Source: Candidatus Chlorohelix allophototropha (lineage in GTDB: Bacteria > Chloroflexota > Chloroflexia > Chloroheliales > Chloroheliaceae). From it: DNA of 64,000 nt. Positions 53,319 to 63,042 of this stretch are shown here, piece by piece; position 1 is the stretch's first letter; each line of letters starts with the position of its first letter. The notes under the pieces are model-generated. The model was not told where the DNA came from and searched no databases. It was given only the letters and a program-made list of their open reading frames with translations. Position numbers and translations under genes: made by a program. The stretch is taken from the NCBI RefSeq assembly GCF_030389965.1, contig NZ_CP128399.1, forward strand, positions 992,001-1,056,000. The letters are read 5' to 3'.

Positions 53319-53344
53319 ATTACTACCTTTATTGCAAATCTTTA

Positions 53345-56032
53345 TTAGGTGAAGTTTTGACCTTCAACCCCTATATTTAACTGTTGTAAAATTATAATTT
53401 CCTGATTGGAAGCAAGGCGAAGACGTATTGTGCCTAAGTTGCGGTCAATATAATCGTTTAAATCTGGCATGGTCAAATCAATCCGGTTACGGTTATCTCC
53501 AACCTGACTAACTTCCACCCATGAATTTTTCGCCCAATTAAATAGCTCAATTCGAGGGTTATACTGGTAGGTTGTGACAGGTTGCGGATCACGCCAACCA
53601 GAAATAGATTGGCTATTACCAAAAATTGAACTGCGCTCACGTTCTCTAAAAGAGTTAATATAAATCGATAAAGTGGTTGGTAGGTATCTGGGAAAGGTTA
53701 ACCCACTTGGTAATTGATACTGAAAAGTTGAAGGGCTTTGCCCAATAATCGCTACATTGTTATTAGACCCGGTAGTATCGGTTAATCTCTCAGGAATCAG
53801 AGTGTACGATGGAATAATAAGCTTATTGTTTGCTTCCCCATATGAAAGTGGTAAAGGGCGAATTATCAAGGCGCTATCCTGCTGAGCAACTTTCATGCCG
53901 AGTATTTGGGCTGAGCCAAGTATCGGGCTACTATCCAGCCATCCGGTTAAATATAATTGAGTTGCGCGCTCGTCTGGAATAAAACGACCAGATTGATAGG
54001 CAACATTTAAAATATTCCAGTGAAGCGAGCCTAAACGCGCATCATGGCTGTTGCCCGAAAACCAGGGGTTTTGTGAACCAGCCAAACGCACAGAAGATTC
54101 AGGGTTAGTTTGCAGGTAAGAAAGCGGCACATAAATATTTGAGTCTATAGCCGGGCGTGGTGTTAAGGTGGGACGACGAGTAATAGTAAAGCTAATTTTT
54201 CTCTCATCATTTGGGTTTATCTCTCCCAAATTTAGGTAATTATCTCCATACATCAGTACCGCTTCTGAAAGGTGATAGTTCCCTTTATTTACCAGTGTCC
54301 CGTTAATATTTCCGTTATCAATAGTAAATTTACCTTCAAGACCAAGCCTTAAATCAGTTATGCCCTCTCCCGCAAAACTTTGCAAACGACTATTTGAGTC
54401 GGCATTCTTTATTGAAGCATTTGTTGAGCCTTCTACCAATACTTGAGGAGGCAGGAAATTAACTTGGGAAGAAATGGAAAGAGGCTGCGGTCTGAGCAAA
54501 GACTGCGTCCCTTCCAATTCGAGCTGATATGGAGAATCGGAGGAAGAAGAAACCAGCATATAGCTTTTTACAGCGGCAGGTAATTCATCGCTGGTACTTT
54601 CAATCAAACTCACCCTGCTTAAATGTACATCTCCGGCAGGTGTAAATACTGCAAAAATTGCAGTAATGATGGTGAATACTACCACAAAGCACGGCGCTAC
54701 AAGCCAAAACAACTCAAGACGGCTAAATCTACGAAGGATAAGATAGCTAAACGGTACGACCAATGCCACATATAGCAGCATAATACCCAACAAACTATAT
54801 TCGTCTGGAAGGCTGGGTCCGGGTGCATTTAGCAATGCCCGTCCGATTCCATCCTGACTAAAGAAATTTTGAGTGGCACGGTTCAATGTGAAATTGGGGT
54901 CTGCCGCCAGAATTAAATTTGCCCAGACAAAATTTACCCGATTCCAATTGCTGAGGGGTTGCACTAATAAATCAGCTGCACCCATAGTAATTGAGCCTTG
55001 ACCAAAAGGTCTGGATACAACTAAAGGCAAATCGGCTTCGGGTAATCCGACATCCTGCCGACTTGCGATGAACGCATTGGGATTGGGAATAAAACGGCTA
55101 ATTTCAAGATTAAGTGTTCCGGGTACTTCCAACGCTTGATCAGCAAGGTTGGACTTAAAAGAGAGATGATTTACTACCAGCGTAGAATTTGTCATGGCAG
55201 GCAGCAAATTAGTATCCAAACCTACAGAGGCAATCAGCGAAGGAAGGTTAGAACCCCCGAATAGAATAAGTTGACCACCATTGGCAACCCAAGCTTGCAA
55301 AGCCCGCCTTTTTTCAGCTGTAAATGTATCCGGCTTTATATTTGAAATGACTAGAGCGTTAAGTGGATCAAATTGTTCTTTCCTATCACTCATCTCTACA
55401 GATTGCAAACCTAGCCCTCTTATACCCACCGAGTTACCACGTATCGGGGTAAAACCAATACGTGGAATATCAGGTGGCGTGGGTGAGTCATTTAAAATAC
55501 CTACTATAAAATCTGAAGCAGAAATCTGTTGCAAGCGATGCTGATTCTGAGCTATCAGCTTACCCTGAGAATCATAAAGCCCAACGGTTATATTATTATT
55601 ACGAGTGGTTGGTTGGATATAGTGAAAATATATTTGGCTTTGGTTGGGCGTCAAACTTACCGGAGTAACAAAGCTGAAATCACTGCTTACCGCATTGACG
55701 AGTAGACTAAAATTCGAGCGAATTTCACCTTGAAAAGGATTATTCCCATTGGTAATTTCAATAACTATAGTAGCCCAACCATTCTCACGGTATAAGCCAT
55801 CCACCAGAGGATGTGATTTAAAAGAAGTTATTGGAGATTTATCGTTAGCGGCAGGAGTTTGGGCGAGTACAGTTCGAGGTAAAAACAAACCGATAATTAA
55901 GGAAAGTATCAAAATAAACGCACACACATAAAAAAATAGAACTACTTTTCGTACTCTAATGCTTTGAAAGTATAAGGATTTTAGCCCTGCTCCTATTACG
56001 TTTACGGGCTGCGGTAAACTCGGTAACTGCAT
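53345..56032 (-). CDS. Large membrane-anchored protein, paralogue 1 (unknown function)
   Basis: An 895-residue protein with a hydrophobic segment near 25-55 (VCAFILILSLIIGLFLPR), a beta-rich exterior region, the same LNALVISNIKPDTFTAEKRR and WVANGGQLILFGGSNL block, membrane segments near 410-475 (LLGIMLLYVALVVPFSYLIL and a second) and a long beta-rich C-terminal half. It is similar in plan but not close in sequence to the next gene; an old tandem duplication. Promoter at 56080-56108. The G-G-Q-L-I-L-x-G-G block suggests a class I glutamine-amidotransferase-like fold without the catalytic Cys. Confidence 0.7.
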   Translation of the reverse strand: MQLPSLPQPVNVIGAGLKSLYFQSIRVRKVVLFFYVCAFILILSLIIGLFLPRTVLAQTPAANDKSPITSFKSHPLVDGLYRENGWATIVIEITNGNNPFQGEIRSNFSLLVNAVSSDFSFVTPVSLTPNQSQIYFHYIQPTTRNNNITVGLYDSQGKLIAQNQHRLQQISASDFIVGILNDSPTPPDIPRIGFTPIRGNSVGIRGLGLQSVEMSDRKEQFDPLNALVISNIKPDTFTAEKRRALQAWVANGGQLILFGGSNLPSLIASVGLDTNLLPAMTNSTLVVNHLSFKSNLADQALEVPGTLNLEISRFIPNPNAFIASRQDVGLPEADLPLVVSRPFGQGSITMGAADLLVQPLSNWNRVNFVWANLILAADPNFTLNRATQNFFSQDGIGRALLNAPGPSLPDEYSLLGIMLLYVALVVPFSYLILRRFSRLELFWLVAPCFVVVFTIITAIFAVFTPAGDVHLSRVSLIESTSDELPAAVKSYMLVSSSSDSPYQLELEGTQSLLRPQPLSISSQVNFLPPQVLVEGSTNASIKNADSNSRLQSFAGEGITDLRLGLEGKFTIDNGNINGTLVNKGNYHLSEAVLMYGDNYLNLGEINPNDERKISFTITRRPTLTPRPAIDSNIYVPLSYLQTNPESSVRLAGSQNPWFSGNSHDARLGSLHWNILNVAYQSGRFIPDERATQLYLTGWLDSSPILGSAQILGMKVAQQDSALIIRPLPLSYGEANNKLIIPSYTLIPERLTDTTGSNNNVAIIGQSPSTFQYQLPSGLTFPRYLPTTLSIYINSFRERERSSIFGNSQSISGWRDPQPVTTYQYNPRIELFNWAKNSWVEVSQVGDNRNRIDLTMPDLNDYIDRNLGTIRLRLASNQEIIILQQLNIGVEGQNFT

Positions 56033-56079
56033 AGGCTGTGCTTACCTTAGCGAGGAAAAGCTCTTGCGTGTACGATGTT

Positions 56080-56108
56080 AGAATAGCGCAGCATTAATGG
56101 TTTGTCAA
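56080..56108 (-). promoter_or_regulatory. Promoter of the tandem membrane-protein operon
   Basis: On the minus strand TTGACA, 17 bases, TATTCT, with the -10 ending 47 bases before the ATG at 56032. Consensus -35 and ideal spacing. Confidence 0.6.
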
Positions 56109-56730
56109 AGGTTTTGCGATTTAAAATTCCACCCTTTTTTGACGTTTTGTTACCGTACAGATTTGTGATTTCCACTAGAAACGTAGAAAAAGGACGAATT
56201 TACCCTTAAAAGCAAAAAAACCAGTTAAATTTTACAACTACAATAGTTTAACCAACTCATTTCTATAATACACAATAAATGTACCGACTACTCCGTCTTT
56301 CCATCCCTATCACAGAAAACACAAACGCCTCTTTTAAACTCTTTTCAAGCTGGTGAATTTATAACTATTCCTTTCACAATAAGGGCATCTGCCGATTGTG
56401 ATTGGGTTCATCAGCAGATAGATCAATGAACACAATCCTCTAATAGCTAGCAGTAATGCATAGAATAGCTGCAAGCCTTTGAGGAAACGACTATACTGGT
56501 AGGATAGTAAGTTGGAATTGCACAAAGTGCAAGTTGATCTAAAAACGGGGGTTAACCGAATGGTAGATTTGCTTGTTTAGCCCTTGTGTACTGTTTACCC
56601 GTAGCAACACCCTCTACTATTCTTCGAGACTTCGTAGCCCCCCTCAAATCCGGTGGAAAAGAGTTATATACTGAAAGTAACTTGTACCTTCGCTTGCTCG
56701 CTGTCCAGTGTAGGTGAAAGGATTAAAACA
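56109..56730. other. Gene-free stretch
   Basis: About 620 AT-rich bases before the transposon block. The only longer frame (minus, 56334-56525) has a membrane-like start and a CPYC near its end but no ribosome site and no family; I do not call it a gene. A short repeat-free spacer otherwise. Confidence 0.4.
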
Positions 56731-56931
56731 ATGCAAGATGAAATGCACTGGCAAGCTGACCGGGTCCAACTTCGGTATCTGCAGCAACAACATCCCGATT
56801 GGTCTCGCCCTACTCTCGCCCAAACGCTCCACCGCTCCCTCTCCTGGGTCAAAAAGTGGCGCAAGCGTTTGCGTCTGGCTCCTCCCACCGACCATGCGGT
56901 GCTGCGCAGCTTTTCCACTGCCCCATGGTCG
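56731..56931 (+). pseudogene. HTH transposase N-terminal fragment
   Basis: ATG 56731 behind AGGTGAAAGG gives MQDEMHWQADRVQLRYLQQQ, then HPDWSRPTLAQTLHRSLSWV and KKWRKRLRLAPP, a helix-turn-helix start typical of IS630-like or ISAzo13-like transposases. After about 65 codons the frame is cut by the IS4 remnant that starts at about 56920-56932. Confidence 0.55.
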
Positions 56932-58088
56932 TCAATTTAAGAGCTGCGGAAGCAAAATAGGAGGACTATTAAGCAGCTGAAAACTGGAGGGTTTGGATTT
57001 TTTCCTATCCAAACGACAGCCTTTTTGCATACTAGCACAAATATAAATCAATTCTTGCAATAAGTGGGGCGGATTATCAATACGAAACAGTAAGCTGCGG
57101 GCGTGTGCTCGCACAATACGACTAGCCTTGATGAGACTGCGTTCCGCCTCTTGCCACACCCCTGCCAGCACTAACCAGTGCTGAATAATTTGCCCAATCA
57201 GTTTGGCATATATTTCGCATAATATCGCCCAAGGCTTGTGGCTATGCCAGCGTTCCAATCCACCCCCACTTTTCCACAATTTGAAAAGAAGTTCAATCTG
57301 CCAGCGTAACCGATACAATACTGCCACTTCTGCGGGACTAGCCTGCTCCTGCGATAGATTGGTTAGATACACACTCCAGTAGCTTAAGGCTTGACGTTCG
57401 GCGCTGACCGGACGCTGCTGCTTGCGTGCCAACTCCTTGAAAGCCTGCTGACGAGTTTGTACTACTCCAGAAGGTACTTGCCATGCCACTAACCGACAGC
57501 GCAAACGTTCTTTTACCCCCACCTCTACTACCCTATCTATCAGCTTTTGTGACTGCTGTCCCAACCATTTACTCAAAGCTAAGGGTTGTTGGTGCGCCCC
57601 GTACACTTGTAGTCCGGTTTGAGCTTTGGTTAGGTACAATACCGCTTGCGCTTCTAATTCTTTCAATCGTCCCAATTTGAAATAGCCTAAATCGGTTATC
57701 CGTAGCGCCCCCGCTGGTAAACTTAGCTTTTGATGCGGTCCTTGCCGATCGTGCAGACGGGCTGGACTTAATTCCGGTCCCAGTAGCGCCCCGCTTAGCA
57801 GTTCCAAACCCACGTGCAGTTTCAGACCAGCCTCACTTTGACTACCCTCTTTCCCACACCCTTGCCAATGGGCGCTCAAGGTTGGCGGTAAACTGATAGT
57901 CGAACTATCCAGTACATACACCCCTTTGAAGCGTTGCAGTAGGCTCAAACTCGCTGGTTCCTGCCCTAGCATTTTTTCTACACACCAACCTAACAAAGCC
58001 TGTAAATAACTTGCCGCTTGGCTTGTAAAACTCTGGTCAAGCGCTTGTTTGCTAACCTTGGCTATTTGTGCCAGTTCACTCCGTATAA
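56932..58088 (-). pseudogene. IS4-family transposase truncated at its N-terminus
   Basis: The DDE core is present: VYVLDSSTISLPPTLSAHW (D1), ALRITDLGYFKLGRLKELE (D2) and VLYRLRWQIELLFKLWKSGG with Y-(2)-R-(3)-E-(6)-K. The N-terminus is cut by the IS3 element at 58088; only RSELAQIAKVSKQALDQSF of the first domain remains, and the present start lies in foreign sequence. Different from the IS4 element at 5008-6428. Non-functional or doubtful. Confidence 0.8.
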
Positions 58089-59394
58089 TGAACCAGAAGA
58101 ACTGAACAACTAAAAAGGGTTTGGTAAGGTGTATACTTAAAAACATGACAACACCTAGAAAAAAGTATTCACCCACATTTAAGTCTCAAAGAGTGCAAGA
58201 AGTGCTGGAAGGTAATAAAACCCTTACCCAGATAGCTTCTGAATATGGTATTCATCCGAATATGCTCACTAAATGGAAACAACTGGCTCTAAAAGGTCTG
58301 CCACAATCCTTTGATGAGCGTACTCAGAAGCAAATCGCGCTGCTGACCGCACAGTACGAACAAGAAAAAGAACAACTTTACGCCGAAATAGGTCGCCTGA
58401 CTACACCGCTCAGGTGGTTAGGAAAAAAAGTGAAGCAGGCTTTGCCCAGGTCGGTCAGATTAAGCCTAATCGAAACCCAAAAAGCTGAACTTTCACTCTC
58501 AAAACAAAGTGAGTTGCTAGGAATTAGCCGTTCCAGTTTGTACTACCGCTCAGTAGCACCAACCGAACGAGAAATTGAGCTCAAACACCGAATTGATGAG
58601 ATTTACACCGTTTACCCTTTTTATGGATATCGGCGAATTCATCAACAATTACTGCGGGAAGGCAAGCACCTCAACCGCAAAACGGTGCAAAACTATATGC
58701 GGGAGATGGGGCTAGAAGCAATCTATCCTGGTCCTAATCTTTCGAAACGAGATCAAAAGCAGCGGGTATATCCCTATCTCTTAAGGAACCTGGCTATAAC
58801 CAGACCCGCTCAGGTATTCGGTACCGACATCACATATATCAAGCTCAAACACGGTTGGCTTTATCTGGTGGCTGTCATCGACTGGTACAGCAGATATGTG
58901 GTAAGTTGGGAATTATCTGATACTTTGGAAATCGATTTTGTGCTTAGAACTACCGAGCGAGCGTTGGCGAAGATAAAACCGGAGATCTTTAACAGTGACC
59001 AAGGTAGTCATTTTACCAGTCCTAAATACACTGCTTTGATATTGGGCGCAGGTGTAAAGTTAAGTATGGATGGACGTGGGCGAGCACTAGATAATGTTTT
59101 CACCGAAAGGCTCTGGCGTTCCTTAAAATATGAGTGTGTTTATTTAGCACAATTTGAGAACCCCAAAGAAGCAAAGCTAGGGATTGGTGAGTATTTCGAT
59201 TTCTACAATAATACTCGACCTCATCAGGCTTTGAAATATCAGACACCGGCTCAGGTTTATTTCAATACCGTGACACCAGTAATTATGTTAAAGAGCTAAA
59301 AAGAGTTACTAGCTATTTAACATTATTAGTTCTATAGAAAGGACTGTATCACTCCTTAACCAAGCTTTTATTTTTGTCTTGACAAACTGGGTCA
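58089..59394 (+). mobile_element. IS3-family insertion sequence, structurally complete
   Basis: Ends TGAACCAG (58089) and CTGGGTCA (59394) are inverted, and similarity goes on inward for about 48 bases (AAAA, TTGGT-AAGG and GTATAC or GATAC blocks). TG..CA tips and 1,306 bp fit IS3. No target duplication, and the truncated IS4 does not resume on the right, so a deletion followed insertion. Confidence 0.75.
58145..59299 (+). CDS. IS3-family transposase, OrfA and OrfB in one frame
   Basis: One 384-residue frame: OrfA helix-turn-helix YSPTFKSQRVQEVLEGNKTL and GIHPNMLTKWKQ, leucine-zipper part, then OrfB with SKQSELLGISRSSLYYRSV, the DDE residues in QVFGTDITYIKLKHGW, IFNSDQGSHFTSPKY and NVFTERLWRSLKYE, and NNTRPHQALKYQTP. 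ATG 58145 is preferred over TTG 58121. Members normally need a -1 shift at an A6-7G run to join OrfA and OrfB; such a run (A7G, 58423-58430) is here, but the zero frame is already open through it, so full transposase needs no shift. Confidence 0.88.
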   Translation: MTTPRKKYSPTFKSQRVQEVLEGNKTLTQIASEYGIHPNMLTKWKQLALKGLPQSFDERTQKQIALLTAQYEQEKEQLYAEIGRLTTPLRWLGKKVKQALPRSVRLSLIETQKAELSLSKQSELLGISRSSLYYRSVAPTEREIELKHRIDEIYTVYPFYGYRRIHQQLLREGKHLNRKTVQNYMREMGLEAIYPGPNLSKRDQKQRVYPYLLRNLAITRPAQVFGTDITYIKLKHGWLYLVAVIDWYSRYVVSWELSDTLEIDFVLRTTERALAKIKPEIFNSDQGSHFTSPKYTALILGAGVKLSMDGRGRALDNVFTERLWRSLKYECVYLAQFENPKEAKLGIGEYFDFYNNTRPHQALKYQTPAQVYFNTVTPVIMLKS

Positions 59395-59490
59395 TTTCAT
59401 TAATAGCTTGCTAATTATTGTAAGCTGCTATATGTTGACGGTAGGTATAGGTATTTTATAAGTCTCAAGCTTATTCACAAGCTTCTACTG

Positions 59491-61992
59491 TTAAGCTGTA
59501 AATTTTTTAATAATATAGCCACCTTTTGCAAGGCAACAGGCTGTAATTGTCCCTTCGCCTAATCCGCTTGCAACTATTACTTGCGGATCATCGGGCATCA
59601 GGTCGAGGAAATTGTCGCTCCATTGCACTTCAACATCCGCGCTCAACCACAAGCCCTTTACTGGCTTCTTTACTTCCAGTAACAAGACCTCGCCCTCCAA
59701 ACGGGTTATTTTCAACCGCGGGTCTGGGAGAGCAAGGTATTTGAAAGGTTCTTGCCAGAGCGAGGCGCAACGCACAATTTCGCCGTTGTCGAGCAAAGCG
59801 GCTACTATTACCAGTGGCTCAACCGCTTCGAATTCCAGTTCATCAAGCTCAGTAGCGCAGTTGGCAGGTATTGTTACCTCACTCCGGTTGCTTACTAACT
59901 CTTTTCCTTCCAGAGAAATGACCTTTAGCTCTAGCGTGAGGTTGCGCTCGCGTGAGTCGGTATTTGTAGCCCAATAAGTGGCTTTATTCTTGCTTGCCCA
60001 ATCCAACCCGATAGCTAGATGGTTAAAAGCGCGTTTTAGAGTGTAGAAAGCCGCTTTGGGTTTACCCAGATAATCGGCTATTGCCCAACTTATGGCAGGG
60101 TAACAATCGTTTAATTGCCACACCAGCACACCGGAGACATATTCTTTGCCCTTGCCTTGCCAGCGTCGTTTCCAATCCATAACCGCATATTTGAGCGCCT
60201 CAGCTTGGATAAATTGAGTGGCATAGATGTATTCTTCTAGATTAGCGGGTGTAGGCAAATTATCACTAAGATACACTGCCAATCGTCTATAACCATCAGG
60301 GGCTTTGTTGTGAAATTCGTAAGTGCGGCTTTGGTGGTGCAACTCACCGGGTGGCAAAAAACTTACTAGAGTCTCTAAGGTAGGACTGCCCTGCATGCCA
60401 AACTCTGAAACGAAACGCCCCTCGAATTTCCGGTAATCCTGATATTTAGCCATTTGTTTATGCCAAATTTCCCACGTGTGGCGATCTCCCTGAGTAGGGT
60501 CGTCCGCGTCTGCACCACCGTATGGGCTACCGGGTCGATAAGGGCGGGTAGGGTCTAACCGGGCGCAACTTTCCGGCAATAAACGCTCGTAGATTTCACG
60601 CGCCGGGAAAGCTGTGGCAGTGAAATCACCCTCGAAATTAACATCGTAAACTCCCAGCGATTGGGCAATAGAATAATCCTCGTTATTGCCGTTCCACAGT
60701 ACAAGGCAAGGATGATTTCGCAAGCGACGCAGCGTTGCCTCGGCTTCGACTTTCACGCTTTTGAGAAATTCGGGATGTGCCGGATAAATACCGCAAGCAA
60801 ACATGAAATCTTGCCAGACCATGATGCCCAATTCATCGCACAAATCGTAAAAAGCCTCTTCTTCATAAATGCCGCCACCCCAGATACGCAGCATATTCAT
60901 GTTGGCAGTTACTGCCAATTGTAGCCAGCTTTCATAATTTTCACGGGTTACGCGGGTTGTAAAAGAATCTGCCGGAATCCAGTTCGCGCCACGACAGAAT
61001 ACCGGCATATTGTTTACCTCAAAGGTAAAGCTACTGCCCTCCTCCCCTTCCAGCGGGTTTTGGAGCAATCGCAATCTCCTTATTCCGAATTTACATGCTT
61101 TATTATCAAGCTCTTTCTCACCATATAGCAGGCGGGCTTCTACCCGGTATTGCGGTTGCGCCCCTAATCTGCCGGAAGGCTCCCATAAGAGTGGGTCACT
61201 AATTTCAAAAATCTGGTTTATTTTAGAATCGCTAATAGGGATAGTTGCTTCTGAAATAGCTATGCCGTAATGGTCAAATAATATTAAATTGAGGGAGAGT
61301 GGCAAAGAGGAAGCATTAACTATTTCTACACTTACCGGAACGGTGGCGCTTTTCAAATCCTCGCTGACTTCGGCAGGGCAAAAAATGTTGTCAATACGGG
61401 CGTTGTAGGCTTCCAAACGCACTTCGCGCCATATTCCGGCAGTTATAAGAGTTGGTCCCCAATCCCAGCCGTAATGATACTGTGCCTTACGCACATACAC
61501 ACGCGAGGTATCGGTATTCCAGGCAGCGCGTTTTCCATACTGCTGCTCCAATTCCTTGCCGCGTCGCAACGCCGATTCAAATAGGATACGCAACTCGTTG
61601 TGACCTACCTTAGCAATGCCCCGAATTGGAACTCGATAGGGAACAAACATATTGGCTGTGGTTAAAATTTCTTTCCCATTTAGCCAGATGGTGGCGAAAG
61701 TATCCAATCCATCAAAGCACAAATCCAGCGCAGGTCGCTTTTCAAATTCATCCGGGATGGTAAAGAAATAGCGGTACAGCCAATCGCTTTCCCCTACCCA
61801 TTGTACTTCTTGTTCATTCATGCCATAAAAAGGGTCGGGGATAAGGTCAGCGCCTAACAAATCGGTGTGGATGCAACCCGGTACGCTGGTAGGGTTCCAG
61901 CCTTCCAACAGGTTGAAATCTTCTTCCAATTGCATTGACTGGTCTCTTTGCTTGAATTGCCAACCTGCCGATAAAGTTAGAAATTCTTTCAT
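59491..61992 (-). CDS. Beta-mannosidase, GH2
   Basis: ATG at 61992 follows AGGGAG and begins MKEFLTLSAGWQFKQRDQSM; 833 residues. A GH2 jelly-roll (WVGESDWLYRYFFTIPDEF, LCFDGLDTFATIWLNGKEI), an Ig-like domain and a TIM barrel are present, with CRGANWIPADSF, MLRIWGGGIYEEEAFYDLCD, the acid/base Glu in LVLWNGNNEDYSIAQS and the nucleophile Glu in RFVSEFGMQGSPTLETL. This is the exo-beta-mannosidase pattern rather than beta-galactosidase. No signal peptide, so it acts on imported manno-oligosaccharides or N-glycan-type cores. Confidence 0.92.
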   Translation of the reverse strand: MKEFLTLSAGWQFKQRDQSMQLEEDFNLLEGWNPTSVPGCIHTDLLGADLIPDPFYGMNEQEVQWVGESDWLYRYFFTIPDEFEKRPALDLCFDGLDTFATIWLNGKEILTTANMFVPYRVPIRGIAKVGHNELRILFESALRRGKELEQQYGKRAAWNTDTSRVYVRKAQYHYGWDWGPTLITAGIWREVRLEAYNARIDNIFCPAEVSEDLKSATVPVSVEIVNASSLPLSLNLILFDHYGIAISEATIPISDSKINQIFEISDPLLWEPSGRLGAQPQYRVEARLLYGEKELDNKACKFGIRRLRLLQNPLEGEEGSSFTFEVNNMPVFCRGANWIPADSFTTRVTRENYESWLQLAVTANMNMLRIWGGGIYEEEAFYDLCDELGIMVWQDFMFACGIYPAHPEFLKSVKVEAEATLRRLRNHPCLVLWNGNNEDYSIAQSLGVYDVNFEGDFTATAFPAREIYERLLPESCARLDPTRPYRPGSPYGGADADDPTQGDRHTWEIWHKQMAKYQDYRKFEGRFVSEFGMQGSPTLETLVSFLPPGELHHQSRTYEFHNKAPDGYRRLAVYLSDNLPTPANLEEYIYATQFIQAEALKYAVMDWKRRWQGKGKEYVSGVLVWQLNDCYPAISWAIADYLGKPKAAFYTLKRAFNHLAIGLDWASKNKATYWATNTDSRERNLTLELKVISLEGKELVSNRSEVTIPANCATELDELEFEAVEPLVIVAALLDNGEIVRCASLWQEPFKYLALPDPRLKITRLEGEVLLLEVKKPVKGLWLSADVEVQWSDNFLDLMPDDPQVIVASGLGEGTITACCLAKGGYIIKKFTA

Positions 61993-62079
61993 TGCGCCAC
62001 TCCCTTTGTACATCATTGACTCAAGGCTCTATATAAAATTTTAGCATTAAAATCAGCTTTTTCCAAAGCAAATAAAAAA

Positions 62080-62102
62080 CTACCGGAAAATAGTTCCGGT
62101 AG
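62080..62102 (-). terminator. Terminator after the 62122-62901 hydrolase gene
   Basis: On the minus strand CTACCGGAA and TTCCGGTAG pair perfectly and are followed by six T and ATTT. Confidence 0.88.
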
Positions 62103-62121
62103 CCCAATCTTATTTATTTGA

Positions 62122-62901
62122 CTAACGCTGTGGAAAGTGTTTTTTGAGCCAGTTCAGTCCATCTTCGGCTATTTCGCGCCAATTGGTTTCCAGCATCATA
62201 TTATGCGCAGTACCATAATACACTTGGCGTTCTGCGCCATAGAGTTGGGCAAATTTATCATCCGGCATAAATTTCCGCATTGTATCGGTGGCGTTAATTT
62301 GAAATAGCACCGGGACTTGCTTTACCAGCGCAGGCTTCGGGGATTTTTCCCAAAGTAGCCCCATAAAGCCGAGCATAGAACCGTCACACATCTGGCTGGC
62401 ATAGTGTTGCAACTGTTCTTCCGGCAATTGCTGCGAAAAAAACATGCGCCGTACTGTCTCTGTGCTTTTAGGAGCAGGAACTTTGCGGTTCTTCATCAAG
62501 AAGCGAAACGGCTTTCCCAAGATTGTTCCGGGAATACGCATGTAAAGCGGAAAGGGCAAGGTAGGAGACACCAATAATGCCCCTTTTATAGGGTATTTCT
62601 CCAAATATTTTAAGGCTAGGAATGCGCCTAGCGAATGCCCAACCAGCACCGGAGATTCTGGCAATTGTTCCGCTACTTGTCGAATGTCCTGTAAGTAATC
62701 GGACAGGGTAGTACCTTCGATTTGACCTTCACTTTTTCCATGCCCGCGAAAGCTCAAAGCATACGACGGATAGCCTGCCTCTGCAAAAAAAGGCACGAAA
62801 TATTCCGACCAGCACCATGCGCCATGCATTGCACCATGTATAAAGAGAAGCGGCGGACTCTTGGGATTTTCAGGAATTTGCGAGATAATTTCCAGTTTCA
62901 T
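62122..62901 (-). CDS. Alpha/beta hydrolase (monoglyceride-lipase-like)
   Basis: A 259-residue cytosolic alpha/beta hydrolase: PPLLFIHGAMHGAWCWSEYF, YALSFRGHGKSEGQIEGTTL, the nucleophile elbow SPVLVGHSLGAFLALKYLEK (Ser), Asp in FQINATDTMRKFMPDD and His in VYYGTAHNMMLETNW. FRGHGxSxG and the HGA..AWxW start point to the lysophospholipase/AB-hydrolase 6 group. Single-gene unit between its terminator and the divergent lepA promoter. Confidence 0.87.
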   Translation of the reverse strand: MKLEIISQIPENPKSPPLLFIHGAMHGAWCWSEYFVPFFAEAGYPSYALSFRGHGKSEGQIEGTTLSDYLQDIRQVAEQLPESPVLVGHSLGAFLALKYLEKYPIKGALLVSPTLPFPLYMRIPGTILGKPFRFLMKNRKVPAPKSTETVRRMFFSQQLPEEQLQHYASQMCDGSMLGFMGLLWEKSPKPALVKQVPVLFQINATDTMRKFMPDDKFAQLYGAERQVYYGTAHNMMLETNWREIAEDGLNWLKKHFPQR

Positions 62902-62996
62902 GGCGTTTTATCCTTAGTAAAGTATTGATTGCGTAGGATTATATAACATTCTGCCATAGATTACACGGAACTATAACACCTCTTATAGTACAAATC

Positions 62997-63005
62997 TGCT
63001 ATAAT
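62997..63005 (+). promoter_or_regulatory. lepA: Extended -10 promoter of lepA
   Basis: TGCTATAAT is a perfect extended -10. The -35 region is poor, which extended -10 promoters tolerate. It lies about 38 bases before the TTG start, with AAAGGAAG between. Confidence 0.6.
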
Positions 63006-63042
63006 TAGCCGTGTTTTTGAGTCACTTTAAAGGAAGATATAA

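Noticed and set aside
56334-56525. Minus-strand 63-codon frame with a CPYC motif
   Set aside because: No ribosome site, no neighbours in an operon, no known family; kept only as a remark.
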